A stretch of DNA of 17,935 nucleotides from an uncultured Ruminococcus sp. Its GTDB lineage: Bacteria > Bacillota_A > Clostridia > Oscillospirales > Acutalibacteraceae. The translations under genes were made by a program, and so were the position numbers. Under the pieces are notes generated by a model. It saw only the letters and a program-made list of their open reading frames with translations. It made no database searches and was not told the origin of the DNA. The DNA is taken from assembly GCA_902798605.1 (NCBI GenBank), contig CADBXH010000031.1, positions 1-17,935 of the forward strand, written 5' to 3'. This document shows positions 1 through 7,446 of this stretch, in pieces (the stretch's first letter is position 1; each line of letters starts with the position of its first letter).

Positions 1-164
1 GCAGCGTATCTGTCACAAATCTCGCCGCTGCTATCAACAGAACCATTATCAACAAGAATCAAAATGAAATTATTATATGTCTGCGAAAGGATGCTGTCAA
101 TACATCTTTCAAGATAAGGCTCTGTGTTGTGCACAGGAACAATAATACTGATTTTTGCTTTCAT
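1..164 (-). CDS. Family 2 glycosyltransferase, N-terminal fragment (runs off left edge)
   Basis: The first 54 codons of a GT-A fold glycosyltransferase are present, starting at the ATG at 164 behind a GGAG site (170-173). The peptide begins MKAKISIIVPVHNTEPYLER, the usual GT2 opening strand and first helix, followed by CIDSILSQTY and the nucleotide-binding loop LVDNGSVDSSGEICDRYA. Most GT2 enzymes have DDGS here; this one has DNGS, keeping the first Asp, a variant known in active members. The gene starts 24 bases after the rfbG stop, so it belongs to the same operon. The donor/acceptor cannot be told because the DxD and acceptor regions lie outside the window. By family it would transfer a sugar from an activated donor to the lipid-linked glycan at the cytoplasmic membrane face. 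Confidence 0.88.
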   Translation of the reverse strand, partial: MKAKISIIVPVHNTEPYLERCIDSILSQTYNNFILILVDNGSVDSSGEICDRYA

Positions 165-188
165 TTTTTCTCCGGAATAAAAAGAATA

Positions 189-1268
189 CTAAAATTGAAA
201 ATACGATTTCCACTGAGATATAAAGTCATCGATTTGCTGCTTCATACATTTGCTGACATCATCATTTTGGATCCAGCATTTGCTCCACTCAACTGCTCTT
301 TTAACAGCTTCATCGAGATTCCATACAGGTTTCCAGTCAAATGCATTCTTCAGTTTCGAACAATCCAGCTTTAGATACGATGCTTCGTGGGGTCCGCCAT
401 CAGATTGGTCGATCCACCTGAGTCCGTTGCCCCAATGGTTTATAAACAGCTCAACTAACTCGCCGGTTCGACAACAATTGCTGTCATCAGGGCCAACATT
501 GTAGTAGCCCTGATACTTTTTATCATCATACTGCGCCATCGCTAACATCATATAAACACAAACTGCTTCAAGCACGTGCTGATACGGACGTATCGAGTAA
601 GGATTTCGGACTATAATCGGCTGCTCATTAATTGCGGCATTTACGCAATCCGATATGATTCTGTCTTTCCCGAAATCACCTCCGCCAATCACATTGCCTG
701 CTCTCGCAGTGGATACCGCGATATCTCTGTTTTGAAAAAAGCTCTTTTTAAAACAGTGCGTTACTAATTCTGAGCAAGATTTCGAGTTGGAATAAGGATC
801 ATAGCCATCCAATTCATCGGTTTCTCTGTATCCCCAATCCCACTCCTTATTGTTATAAACTTTATCTGTCGTTATATTGAGGAATGATTTTACGCTTTCA
901 TTTTTTCTGACACATTCGAGAATATTAACGGTTCCCATAACATTAATCCCATATGTTTTTACGGGATCACGATAACTTTCCCGAACAATAGGCTGCGCCG
1001 CCAAATGGAAAACAATTTCCGGATTTGCCTGATCAAAAACCAATCTCAGTTTTTCAAGATCTCTGATATCTCCGTAATGAGAATCAATTTTGTTTTCTGT
1101 TTTGCAAATCTCAAAAAGCGACGGATTTGTGGGCACGCCATAACTAAAACCGGTAATATCAGCTCCCAATTGGGACAACACCTCGCATAGCCAAGTGCCC
1201 TTGAAGCTGGTATGACCGGTTATAAAAACTTTTTTGCCGTTATAAAAATCGGATAATGATATTTGCAT
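189..1268 (-). CDS. rfbG: CDP-glucose 4,6-dehydratase
   Basis: Short-chain dehydrogenase/reductase converting CDP-D-glucose to CDP-4-keto-6-deoxy-D-glucose, the entry to CDP-linked 3,6-dideoxyhexoses. From the ATG at 1268 the product is 359 aa, the normal family length. It shows the nucleotide-binding loop TGHTSFKGTWL (residues 17-27; the family consensus is TGHTGFKGSWL), ITTDKVY (132-138) and the catalytic pair Y159/K163 in YSNSK. An in-frame start 84 bases further upstream lies inside rfbF and adds an unrelated 28-residue leader. The ATG at 1268, 2 bases after the rfbF stop with GGAA just before it, is preferred. Pairing with rfbF directly upstream is the classic arrangement. The next enzymes of the pathway (such as the E1 dehydratase RfbH) are not in the window and may lie beyond the left edge. 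Confidence 0.93.
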   Translation of the reverse strand: MQISLSDFYNGKKVFITGHTSFKGTWLCEVLSQLGADITGFSYGVPTNPSLFEICKTENKIDSHYGDIRDLEKLRLVFDQANPEIVFHLAAQPIVRESYRDPVKTYGINVMGTVNILECVRKNESVKSFLNITTDKVYNNKEWDWGYRETDELDGYDPYSNSKSCSELVTHCFKKSFFQNRDIAVSTARAGNVIGGGDFGKDRIISDCVNAAINEQPIIVRNPYSIRPYQHVLEAVCVYMMLAMAQYDDKKYQGYYNVGPDDSNCCRTGELVELFINHWGNGLRWIDQSDGGPHEASYLKLDCSKLKNAFDWKPVWNLDEAVKRAVEWSKCWIQNDDVSKCMKQQIDDFISQWKSYFQF

Positions 1269-1270
1269 TA

Positions 1271-2050
1271 TTATTTCCACACTTTCCAAGGAGCCTGATT
1301 GCTTTCCCAAAGTTTCTCGAGAATATCTTTTTCTCTGTAGGTATCCATACACTGCCAGAAGCCTTTAAAAACATAGCTCATAAGCTGATTATCTCGTGCA
1401 AGCCGAGTCAGCGAGTCATTTTCAAATATAGTATCGTCACCGTCAATATAATCAAACACTTCGGGATTTAAAACCATATATCCGGCATTGATCGGAGCGC
1501 TGTCGGCAAAATTCTTTTCTCTGAAATTCTTTACAGCGTTATCCCCGCCTATATTCAAAAATCCTTTTGACGATTCCAACATAGTTGCTGTTAATGTCGC
1601 GATTTTGCCGTGTGACTGATGAAAACGATACAACTCATTTAGATCAACATTACATACAGCATCACCATACGTCATCATAAACGGTTCATCGCCGATATAC
1701 CTTTGAATACGCTTTATCCTTCCGCCGGTCATCGTATTCAAGCCCGTATCAACGACTGTTACCTTCCAAGACTCACAGTGCTGATCATGGATAATCGTAT
1801 CTTCTCTACCGTTTGTAAAATCGAAAGTAATGTCACAATTTCTAAGATAATAGTCGGCAAACCACGATTTGATCAAATGCTGTTTATAACCGGCACAAAT
1901 AATAAACTCATTAAAGCCATAATGAGAATAACCCTTCATAATGTGCCACAGAATAGGCTTGCCGCCGATTTCTATCAACGGTTTAGGCTTATATTTAGTT
2001 TCTTCTGAAATTCGCGATCCAAAACCGCCCGCCAATATTACTGTTTTCAA
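1271..2050 (-). CDS. rfbF: Glucose-1-phosphate cytidylyltransferase
   Basis: Nucleotidyltransferase making CDP-glucose from CTP and glucose-1-phosphate. The 259-residue product has the usual family length. It shows the NTP-binding N-terminus ILAGGFGSRISEET (5-18), the PKP motif with K23 (22-24), TGGRIKR (108-114) and the metal-binding TYGD (127-130). Immediately downstream is rfbG (2-base gap), which uses the product. The start codon is TTG at 2050. No ATG fits the conserved N-terminus, and AAAGGTGAG sits 5 bases before this TTG, so the assignment is firm. The upstream neighbour ends 32 bases earlier, consistent with operon transcription. Confidence 0.95.
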   Translation of the reverse strand: MKTVILAGGFGSRISEETKYKPKPLIEIGGKPILWHIMKGYSHYGFNEFIICAGYKQHLIKSWFADYYLRNCDITFDFTNGREDTIIHDQHCESWKVTVVDTGLNTMTGGRIKRIQRYIGDEPFMMTYGDAVCNVDLNELYRFHQSHGKIATLTATMLESSKGFLNIGGDNAVKNFREKNFADSAPINAGYMVLNPEVFDYIDGDDTIFENDSLTRLARDNQLMSYVFKGFWQCMDTYREKDILEKLWESNQAPWKVWK

Positions 2051-2055
2051 ATTAT

Positions 2056-2064
2056 CTCACCTTT
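2056..2064 (-). promoter_or_regulatory. Ribosome binding site deciding the TTG start of rfbF
   Basis: AAAGGTGAG is separated by ATAAT from the TTG at 2050. It is one of the best Shine-Dalgarno matches in the window and is paired with the only non-ATG start I selected. This may compensate for the weak start codon. Confidence 0.75.
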
Positions 2065-2082
2065 TTGATAACTTCGGATTTC

Positions 2083-3279
2083 TTATAATAACCCCCACTG
2101 CTTATACAGCTCGTGGATCTCGTTGATTCTTTTGTAATCCATATTTTTTGCGCTGTCGATTTCGCCTTTGACCTGGTCGCGGCGTTTTGTACCGGAATAC
2201 CACATGCGTTTTGCCCAGCATATCGGCAGCAAAACCGGATATTTTTTGAGCTTGGGGTAGCGCTTTTCCATTGAGCTTTTTGGAGGGAAAGCGCGTTTTA
2301 TGACATATCCAAATGTGCCCGGCTTCTTTTCGTTACGCATCGCTTCATTGTTCATAACAAAGTTATCGCTGTTTCCGTAGGCGCCGCAACCGATAATATA
2401 TTCGCCGAATTTTGCGTAAGAAGCATCGGGATAATTGATTTTCTTTCCATCAAACCAAGCACACGCCAGTGTATATGCCTTCTCCGCAAATGTCGTCAGG
2501 CCAAGCGATTCAAAATCGTCTCGGATAATATCCATATTCAGATTGTTATAATAAGCATTGCGGTATATCCACAAATCAAGAAATGCTCGAACACCGATGC
2601 CTCCGTCATCTTTTAGATGCTTAGCCATATGCGCCACCATATAGACATAAAAAAACTCCCTGTCCATCTGACTGACATATTCGCATCCTTCAAGCTTCTC
2701 TTTGCGATTCCAAATGTATTGGCGGCCTGATTTGTTGTTGATGACCTCGTTCCAGTTGTCCTCATACATAAACAAATTCTTATGCATTTCGAGCGTTTGA
2801 AACGGCTCCTTTGAATATACGTTATCCTTCTTGCCGCCATAGGAAACCGTCTTGAAGCCGTGAGAGAGAATAATTTTGTGGATCTTTTCCTCGTCGGCTG
2901 TACGAATAAAAATATCCGTGTCCGCCCTGCTGCGCAGATCCGTGCGCGGATAAAGCTCTTTCATTATCCAACCCTTGAGCATTATCGCGGAGATCTTTTT
3001 CGCTTCAAACTCCGAGATCAGACTATTTACCTCGCTGATTTGATTCGCGTCCTGCATTACAGTCGCGATAGAGTTCTCCTTCAACCGGGCAAGAACTTCT
3101 CTTGTCGGCTGTTGCTCTTCGGGCATCATCACCGCGGCTTCCAGTATTAAATTAATGACTCGATGAAACTCGGAAAGCCTTATCATCTCTGTCCAGCGGA
3201 TATCACTGCCTTGATATGGCTTTTCTGTTACTGCTGATTTTAGCAAACCGACAAAATCAGCGATGTCTTTTTGCCGCAT
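2083..3279 (-). CDS. Uncharacterised nucleotidyltransferase family protein (PF14907/NTP_transf_5 type)
   Basis: A 398-residue soluble protein. Residues 98-125 carry the family hallmark: AIMLKGW (LKG at 101-103), LYPRTDLRSRADTDIFI with YP at 110-111, R116/R118 and the acidic pair D120/D122. This is the metal-binding DxD of a polymerase-beta-like nucleotidyltransferase fold. A second conserved-looking patch is LEMHKNLF (163-170). Such proteins recur in capsule and exopolysaccharide loci, but the substrate is unknown to me. The start ATG at 3279 overlaps the end of the VanZ gene by 23 bases. AAGGAG lies 7 bases before it within the VanZ codons, so the two are probably translationally coupled. 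With metal-binding residues intact it looks active. Whether it nucleotidylates a sugar or modifies a protein cannot be decided from sequence. Confidence 0.82.
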   Translation of the reverse strand: MRQKDIADFVGLLKSAVTEKPYQGSDIRWTEMIRLSEFHRVINLILEAAVMMPEEQQPTREVLARLKENSIATVMQDANQISEVNSLISEFEAKKISAIMLKGWIMKELYPRTDLRSRADTDIFIRTADEEKIHKIILSHGFKTVSYGGKKDNVYSKEPFQTLEMHKNLFMYEDNWNEVINNKSGRQYIWNRKEKLEGCEYVSQMDREFFYVYMVAHMAKHLKDDGGIGVRAFLDLWIYRNAYYNNLNMDIIRDDFESLGLTTFAEKAYTLACAWFDGKKINYPDASYAKFGEYIIGCGAYGNSDNFVMNNEAMRNEKKPGTFGYVIKRAFPPKSSMEKRYPKLKKYPVLLPICWAKRMWYSGTKRRDQVKGEIDSAKNMDYKRINEIHELYKQWGLL

Positions 3280-3844
3280 GATGCGCTCCTTCTTTTTTGC
3301 ATACGGTTCTATATATTTTGCTGATAATCAAATATATCAGGATCCCAACTAATGCTCCCAAGGTGTTGTTGAATAAATCGTCCAACTCAAAAAAGCCTGA
3401 TTTTAACAACAGCTGACTCACTTCTATCATCAACGAAAAAGCGAATGATATAATCAATGGGATTATCACTTTGTGTTTGTTTTTGAACACCGCGGAAAGC
3501 GTAAATCCTACCGGAATAAACATTAATATGTTTTGCAAGGTCGTTTTTAAAACAGACCTGCTGTGTTCAAGAAAAATATGCCGATAACAGCTAAATAGTT
3601 CAAGATTATAGTTGTCCGTCAAATCCGTGTGCATCCGCCTGCCGAGAACAGTCAAAAACAGCACAAACGCTGCCCAAACAAACAGCACGATACAAGCCGC
3701 AAGCTGCGCTTTATCAAACCTGCCTTTTCTGCGCATCATTATAGCGAAAACTACGCCAAACGCAACAATCAGCAAGTCGATAGTCAGGCAGATAAAGAAT
3801 TGTAAAGGAAAGTAGGTGTATAGCGCGATTATGGGAGAAAACAT
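3257..3844 (-). CDS. VanZ-family integral membrane protein
   Basis: A 195-residue membrane protein with five likely spans: about 15-36, 47-67, 100-120, 126-146 and 157-176. The VanZ signature is clear: NILMFIPVGF (105-114), then EVSQLLLKSGFFELDDLF (141-158) and NNTLGALVG (159-167). VanZ itself confers low-level teicoplanin resistance by an unknown mechanism; homologues are common in Gram-positive surface-polymer loci. The ATG at 3844 directly abuts the ugd stop (TAA then ATG) with GAGGG in the last ugd codons, so it is co-translated with ugd. Its last 23 bases overlap the nucleotidyltransferase gene. The C-terminus is basic and probably cytoplasmic. Family assignment is secure; the role here is not known. 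Confidence 0.9.
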   Translation of the reverse strand: MFSPIIALYTYFPLQFFICLTIDLLIVAFGVVFAIMMRRKGRFDKAQLAACIVLFVWAAFVLFLTVLGRRMHTDLTDNYNLELFSCYRHIFLEHSRSVLKTTLQNILMFIPVGFTLSAVFKNKHKVIIPLIISFAFSLMIEVSQLLLKSGFFELDDLFNNTLGALVGILIYLIISKIYRTVCKKEGAHHAAKRHR

Positions 3845-5068
3845 TTAATCCCTCTTGAACAAATCCCTTGTATAGACCTTGTCCTCTACATCTCCCAAAA
3901 CATCCGCGTCGAAGCGGTTAGCGACAATAACATCACTCTGCGCTTTGAATTTATCGAGATCGTTTACGACAACAGAATGATAGAACTCGCTTCCGTCATC
4001 CAAGGTTGGCTCGTAGATAATTACAGGGATACCTTTTGCTTTGATGCGCTTCATAACTCCCTGGATCGCCGAAGCGCGGAAGTTATCGGAATTAGACTTC
4101 ATTGTAAGGCGGTAAACTCCGACAGTTTTCGGATTCTTCGCAATGATTTGGTCTGCGATAAAGTCCTTGCGTACTGTGTTAGAATGAACGACCGCCTCGA
4201 TCATCGTCTGCGGTACATCCTTGTAATTTGCGAGAAGCTGCTTAGTATCCTTCGGCAGGCAGTAACCGCCGTAACCAAAGCTGGGGTTATTATAGTGACC
4301 GCCGATACGCGGATCCATACATACGCCGTCAATGATCATCTGGGTATCAAGCCCTTTGCTCTGGGCATAAGTATCCAGCTCGTTGAAGTAGCTTACTCGA
4401 ACAGCTAAATATGTATTTGCGAACAGCTTTATCGCCTCCGCTTCTGTCGGGCGAGCGATCAAAATCGGGATATCCTGCTCGGGCTGACCGGCTCTCTTTT
4501 CTTCAGTCCTTGCCCCTTCAAGCAATAATTCGGCGAATTGCTCGGCAACTTCCCTCTGAGCGTCATCTGCACCGACAACGATACGGCTGGGATGGAGATT
4601 GTCATACAGCGCCTTTGATTCTCTGAGAAACTCCGGGCTGAAAATGATATTCTTGACACCGTATTTTTTCTTGACAGAATCAGTATAGCCAACCGGAATG
4701 GTCGATTTGATGACCATCATCACGTCGGGGTTGACCTTCAATGTCCATTCGATGGCATCCTCAACAGCGGAAGTATCGAAGAAGTGGTTGACGTCGTCAT
4801 AATTAGTGGGGGTCGCGATGATGACCAGCTCTGCGGAGCCGTATGCCGCCGCCTTATCGGTCGTGGTCTTAAGCTTCAGCTTGCGCTCACCGGCGTTTGC
4901 CTCCTTAAAAAAGCGCTCGATCTCATCATCCTGTATCGGACTGATGAATTTGTTAAGCTTCTCAGCCTTTGCCTCTGTCGTGGTGATCGCCGTCACCTCA
5001 TGGTTTTGCGCAAGGAGCACCGCCAATGACAAACCTACATATCCAACTCCTGCTACTGTAATTTTCAT
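3845..5068 (-). CDS. ugd: UDP-glucose 6-dehydrogenase (HasB-like short form)
   Basis: NAD-dependent oxidation of UDP-glucose to UDP-glucuronate. At 407 residues it matches the short streptococcal HasB class. It shows the Rossmann loop GVGYVGLS (7-14), ATPTNY (85-90), KSTIPVGY (121-128), [20 protein letters not shown] (143-162, with E146), the catalytic Lys in AIKLFANTY (K214, N218), and [15 protein letters not shown] (264-278) with nucleophile C270 and D274. The end strand of the first Rossmann unit reads AITTTEAK, with Thr29 where HasB has the ribose-binding Asp29 (see findings). The ATG at 5068 follows AGAGGA with 7-base spacing. The gene opens a tightly packed left-hand segment (VanZ, nucleotidyltransferase, rfbF, rfbG) after the largest promoter-like gap of the window. 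Its local G+C (29/60 at 4741-4800) is well above that of the glycosyltransferase genes just upstream. Confidence 0.93.
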   Translation of the reverse strand: MKITVAGVGYVGLSLAVLLAQNHEVTAITTTEAKAEKLNKFISPIQDDEIERFFKEANAGERKLKLKTTTDKAAAYGSAELVIIATPTNYDDVNHFFDTSAVEDAIEWTLKVNPDVMMVIKSTIPVGYTDSVKKKYGVKNIIFSPEFLRESKALYDNLHPSRIVVGADDAQREVAEQFAELLLEGARTEEKRAGQPEQDIPILIARPTEAEAIKLFANTYLAVRVSYFNELDTYAQSKGLDTQMIIDGVCMDPRIGGHYNNPSFGYGGYCLPKDTKQLLANYKDVPQTMIEAVVHSNTVRKDFIADQIIAKNPKTVGVYRLTMKSNSDNFRASAIQGVMKRIKAKGIPVIIYEPTLDDGSEFYHSVVVNDLDKFKAQSDVIVANRFDADVLGDVEDKVYTRDLFKRD

Positions 5069-5103
5069 AATTTAGTCCTCTTTTCAATAATTATAATAGT
5101 AAA

Positions 5104-5208
5104 CTATTTAACTCTACAGTTTCGTAAGCAAACGAAACACATACCTGCTACAAAAACAACAATTGGCAAATTGACACAACCTGTACCAACTATTGTGATT
5201 ATTTCCAC
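5104..5208 (-). pseudogene. Decayed N-terminal remnant of a UDP-sugar 6-dehydrogenase
   Basis: A 34-codon reading frame, GTG at 5208 to TAG at 5104, begins VEIITIVGTGCVNLPIVVFV. Set against the intact Ugd start ([18 protein letters not shown]), the stretch ITIVGTGCVNLPIVVFVA keeps the spacing, the first two glycines of GxGxxG and the hydrophobic pattern. Tyr to Cys, Gly to Asn, Ser to Pro and Ala to Val can each be reached by transitions from a normal GTGYVGLSIAV ancestor. Similarity stops after about 20 residues and a stop codon follows. This is best read as a relic of a dehydrogenase N-terminus, left by duplication or by replacement of an older gene with the present ugd. The Leu-Pro step also resembles UDP-HexNAc dehydrogenases (WbpA/WecC, GLGYVGLP), so the parent class is open. 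Translation of the fragment cannot be excluded. Confidence 0.6.
5119..5138. repeat. Perfect 7-bp inverted repeat upstream of ugd
   Basis: GTTTCGT and ACGAAAC are separated by six bases. The centre lies about 60 bases before the ugd start and upstream of the TATAAT at 5090-5095. No T-run follows, so it is not a standard terminator. It could be a regulator's operator or a leader hairpin. It falls inside the relic reading frame, after the recognisable part. Confidence 0.55.
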
Positions 5209-5216
5209 TTTGCCTT

Positions 5217-5225
5217 ATTATATCA
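5217..5225 (-). promoter_or_regulatory. Possible internal promoter (extended -10) ahead of ugd
   Basis: TGATATAAT reads as an extended -10 element (TGn before a consensus TATAAT). No good TTGACA-like -35 sits 16-18 bases upstream. A second TATAAT at 5090-5095 has only a 3-of-6 -35 match at 5113-5118. The 193-base gap 5069-5261 is the largest non-coding interval within the left half, so a secondary promoter for ugd and its followers is plausible but unproven. Confidence 0.35.
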
Positions 5226-5261
5226 CAAAACACAATATCTTGCTCTTAGTTTTTTTATCAT

Positions 5262-6299
5262 TTATCTTCTTGACAAAAGCTTCTTTTCCAAAGCGAAGAA
5301 TCGTTTTAAACCCTTGACATTTTCTTTCTGAACATATTTCATTATCTTTGGAACACTTAACTTCAAATACCTTGTTTGCGCAAATTCATTGCAATACATT
5401 TTTTTGCATCGATCAAACGCAGGATCCACATTAATATCATGAAGAATATAGTTTAAGGTTTTTGGCAAATCATTTTCAGATTGCGCAAATGCCCATCTAA
5501 CAAAGTTTGATAGGACTTCAATATTATGTGTATAAAAAATCTTTTTAAGTTCATCGGATACATTCCAGATATCCAAATATTTCTCTGTAATCAAAAAACA
5601 ATTTCTTGATGACAACCAATTCTCGTACGAACGATTTGCTGTAATGCTGTCCTGACCCTTGCGATAATAATACAAGGGATCGTCTAAATAAACTATTTTT
5701 TTCGCATTAGTAAAAAGCGGCAAAACTTGTATCGCGTCCTCACACATATTGCGAATGCCGCAACCGGAATAATCGGCATCAATATCTACAATTCCTCTTT
5801 TTATCGCCTTTGACCACATATTGTTTATATTATCGGACAACAGTCTTTGTGAATAAATAAACTGCTTTTGTTCTCCTGAATAAACTGATCGATCAGGGAT
5901 AGAAAGTCTTGATTTAGACACCTCGCCTAAATCATTTGTATAGGAAAAATTATACATTACCATATCCGGTTGATATTTATTGATAGCATTTACAACAGTC
6001 TCAAGCAAACAACTGTCGGCATAATCATCTGAATCAATGCATATAAACCAATCTCCCTTTGCTTCCTTAAATCCTCTGCGACGGGTTAGTAGAAGCCCCT
6101 CATTGTCTTTGTGAATCACGCAGACAACATCGGGATACTTTTCAGCATAAGAATCACACATTTTGCCGCTTTTATCGGTAGAACCATCATCAACGAGGAT
6201 AATTTCAAAGTCAGCACTCTTTTGGCACAAAAGAGATTCCATACATTTGTCTAAGTATTTACTTGTGTTATAAACCGGTACAATAAATGAAAACAACAT
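5262..6299 (-). CDS. Family 2 glycosyltransferase
   Basis: A complete 345-residue GT-A enzyme of the normal length for capsule GT2 proteins. Motifs in order: FSFIVPVYNTSKYL (3-16), LVDDGSTD (35-42) for the nucleotide, HKDNEGLLLTRRRGF (63-77), CIDSDDY (87-93) as the metal-binding DxD, and CEDAIQVLPLF (about 183-193), whose acidic pair is the probable catalytic base region. The C-terminus is basic and alpha-helical, likely a membrane-surface contact. The ATG at 6299 follows AAAGGA, 10 bases after the preceding stop. Its stop precedes the 193-base ugd leader, so it ends the middle transcription block. It would add one sugar to the lipid-linked repeat at the inner face of the membrane. Donor and linkage cannot be predicted. 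Confidence 0.92.
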   Translation of the reverse strand: MLFSFIVPVYNTSKYLDKCMESLLCQKSADFEIILVDDGSTDKSGKMCDSYAEKYPDVVCVIHKDNEGLLLTRRRGFKEAKGDWFICIDSDDYADSCLLETVVNAINKYQPDMVMYNFSYTNDLGEVSKSRLSIPDRSVYSGEQKQFIYSQRLLSDNINNMWSKAIKRGIVDIDADYSGCGIRNMCEDAIQVLPLFTNAKKIVYLDDPLYYYRKGQDSITANRSYENWLSSRNCFLITEKYLDIWNVSDELKKIFYTHNIEVLSNFVRWAFAQSENDLPKTLNYILHDINVDPAFDRCKKMYCNEFAQTRYLKLSVPKIMKYVQKENVKGLKRFFALEKKLLSRR

Positions 6300-6309
6300 T
6301 TAATTTCCT

Positions 6310-7446
6310 TTACTTGTTTCCTCTCCAGTATTCCAGATAGTCCTCACTGATTTTGCGATTATCCCATTCGCTCATATCGGGATATTCTTTTTCAAAACCG
6401 TTTTGTTCAACAAAGCTAACCACTGTTTCAGCCCAAAACTTTGCACCTTTTTCAAGCGGAAGAAAGTGGCATAAACCGCAATCGCATTCTGTAGAAACAT
6501 CGGTTGAAATAAAACATGGTAACCCCATTGCCTGCGCCTCGAGCGCAGTATTCGGCAATCCCTCGTGTATAGATGGCATCATCAAAATAGTGGATTCTGA
6601 CATCGCAAGCGGAATATCCGTATCCTGCGGAAGAAATCTTACTTTATCCTGCAAGCCATAATCTGCAATCTTCTGCTTCATTTCATCAACATAGGTTTCT
6701 TTGGGGCTTCTGGGATAGCCAATCAATGTTAATGTTGAATCCGGCTTGATTTTGCATAATTCATTCAACACATCAATCGTGAATTTTTGATTCTTGCGTG
6801 AACTATAGCTACCAACCATAATCAACCGGATAACCCCATCAGTGTTTTTATTGGGGTAAAGCTCCGGATTAAATCTGTAAAGCGCTATAGTGGGGTTCTT
6901 CATAACGATTCCATTACCTTCGCCGGCAATGTACTCAACTGCACTGGCAGTGACACCGAACACTTTTGTAGCATACTTTCTGATGATATAAGCACAGTAT
7001 TTAAGGTATACTGTTATGTATAGTCTGTCTTTATGCTTACCTGCCGGTCGGTTAACCGCACTGTGTGCTATACGAACCGGAATTCCCGCTTTATATGCAG
7101 CATATATACACGCTGCCCCGTGTGTTTGATGACGAACATGAATTGCATCATAATCATTATGCGATAGAAAAAAATGTTGCATCTCTTTTTTTATATATAG
7201 GTAATTTGTAAATACAGATAAAAATCTTTGTATTTTTGTTGGTTTTCTTTTAAGAGGAATCCGATAAACGTTTCCGTATTTCTTAAATTCATCTTCATAA
7301 TAACCAACGACATCGGAAAGAACGATAGCATCAAAACTAACATCATTTGGATCTAATAATCTCGCCGGGTACATTGCTTCTGACTGAACACCGCCCTTTT
7401 TAAAATCATGAAGAACTAACAACACTTTTATTGGTTTTTGATTCAT
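6310..7446 (-). CDS. GT4-family (GT-B) glycosyltransferase
   Basis: A 378-residue GT-B enzyme. The N-terminal domain opens with KVLLVLHDFKKGGVQSEAM, the typical glycine-rich acceptor loop. The C-terminal donor domain has IMVGSYSSRKNQ (about 209-220) and PSIHEGLPNTALEAQAMGLP, an EX7E motif with E295 and E303. A GTG 9 bases upstream (7455) is also open. The ATG at 7446 is chosen because AGGTGA (7452-7457) sits 5 bases before it and the GTG lies inside that site. The start overlaps the end of the polymerase-like gene by 41 bases, indicating translational coupling. It follows the family pattern of retaining transfer of a hexose or related sugar from a nucleotide donor in the cytoplasm; the sugar is unknown. 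Confidence 0.9.
   Translation of the reverse strand: MNQKPIKVLLVLHDFKKGGVQSEAMYPARLLDPNDVSFDAIVLSDVVGYYEDEFKKYGNVYRIPLKRKPTKIQRFLSVFTNYLYIKKEMQHFFLSHNDYDAIHVRHQTHGAACIYAAYKAGIPVRIAHSAVNRPAGKHKDRLYITVYLKYCAYIIRKYATKVFGVTASAVEYIAGEGNGIVMKNPTIALYRFNPELYPNKNTDGVIRLIMVGSYSSRKNQKFTIDVLNELCKIKPDSTLTLIGYPRSPKETYVDEMKQKIADYGLQDKVRFLPQDTDIPLAMSESTILMMPSIHEGLPNTALEAQAMGLPCFISTDVSTECDCGLCHFLPLEKGAKFWAETVVSFVEQNGFEKEYPDMSEWDNRKISEDYLEYWRGNK

Noticed and set aside
1..164. Asp-to-Asn change in the DDGS loop of the partial GT2 as a sign of inactivation
   Set aside because: DNGS occurs in many functional family 2 glycosyltransferases and the first Asp is kept; the rest of the active site lies outside the window.
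1266..1352. N-terminal extension of rfbG from an upstream in-frame start
   Set aside because: The extra 28 residues overlap rfbF, resemble nothing in the family, and the internal ATG at 1268 gives the normal family N-terminus.
3977..4408. A 143-codon plus-strand open frame opposite ugd
   Set aside because: It is the antisense shadow of the conserved C-terminal half of Ugd, with no recognisable protein features.
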